64,000 nucleotides of DNA from Amaranthus tricolor. Its lineage: Eukaryota; Streptophyta; Magnoliopsida; Caryophyllales; Amaranthaceae. The notes beneath the pieces were generated by a model. The model did not search any database, had not been told where the DNA came from, and saw nothing but the letters and a program-made list of their open reading frames with translations. Below are positions 63,874 to 64,000 of this stretch, one piece after another (the first letter of the stretch is position 1; each line of letters opens with the position of its first letter). The position numbers and the translations under genes were made by a program. Location: positions 9,462,311 to 9,526,310 of the forward strand of contig NC_080059.1 in assembly GCF_026212465.1 (NCBI RefSeq). Direction: 5' to 3'.

Positions 63874-64000
63874 TAAACAAAATCCGAAAAGATAAATTAA
63901 AATAATAAAACTCTCACCCTATTAAATCCTAGCACATAAGGGTGATTTGTTAACTTCACAAATAAGCATTATTTACTAAGGCCTTCTCCAATCCTTAATA
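63004..64000. other. Spacer with dispersed element copy and (TAA)n tract
   Basis: 63398-63582 is copy 2 of the element in ZIP intron 3, sharing GAAATAAGGTTTTGTGTCCAT-type text. 63834-63872 is a (TAA)n tract. No coding family; the window ends in AT-rich sequence. Confidence 0.6.
63398..63582. mobile_element. Dispersed hAT-like MITE (copy 2)
   Basis: GGCGTTCATTTGAATCATCG, GGTTGATTTAGAG, AAGGTTTTGTGTCCATATTA and GGTCTGTTTTGAACAA follow the order of 28405-28577, in the same orientation. Confidence 0.65.

Overview
This is a 64 kb stretch of AT-rich nuclear DNA from a flowering plant, most likely a eudicot. Plant-type introns, two plant gene families (LEA_2/NHL and plant ZIP) and a dense mix of Ty3/gypsy, Ty1/copia, TRIM, RTE LINE, hAT, CACTA, Mutator-like and Stowaway elements all point that way. 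The abundance of short elements ending in GAGACGGTCTC-type palindromes reminds me of Caryophyllales (Amaranthaceae and relatives), but that placement is a weak inference.

Only two genes look intact. An intronless minus-strand gene at 8117-8944 encodes an NDR1/HIN1-like (NHL13-type) membrane protein of plant immunity. A plus-strand four-exon gene at 26329-31007 encodes a zinc/iron transporter of the IRT3/ZIP4 clade. Upstream of it lie two perfect copies of ATGTCGACAT, the zinc-deficiency response element recognised by bZIP19/bZIP23-type regulators. The two genes are about 17 kb apart and show no operon-like relation.

Layout. 1-4900: a gypsy-type LTR breaking into a FAR1-related transposase pseudogene, then an RTE LINE tail. 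4900-10300: MITE-rich spacer around the NHL gene. 10300-26000: a transposon graveyard with a foldback element, hAT transposase relic, satellite-like repeat, MITEs, a TRIM, a copia fragment and a 4 kb Mutator-like element split by a solo LTR. 26000-31450: the ZIP gene, whose introns carry several MITEs. 33100-35900: a RTE LINE with perfect 17-bp target duplication and a second antisense copy. 36000-44400: foldback elements, a TRIM-like remnant, a nested CACTA-like element, a second satellite-like locus and a tandem repeat. 47300-48660: another CACTA-like element. 50700-64000: (TA)n tracts, MITEs and a 1.4 kb member of the Mutator-like family.

The most unusual object is a family of three elements (about 10392-11685, 20146-24147, 61622-63003). 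They share terminal inverted repeats around TCGCCACC...CATTTTATCGTCACC and enclose GC-rich hairpins made of GTCGC/ATCGC blocks. Two of the three also carry long (TAA)n/(TTA)n tracts; one encloses a broken Mutator-type transposase, while another has the same symmetrical layout without coding sequence, like an autonomous/non-autonomous pair.
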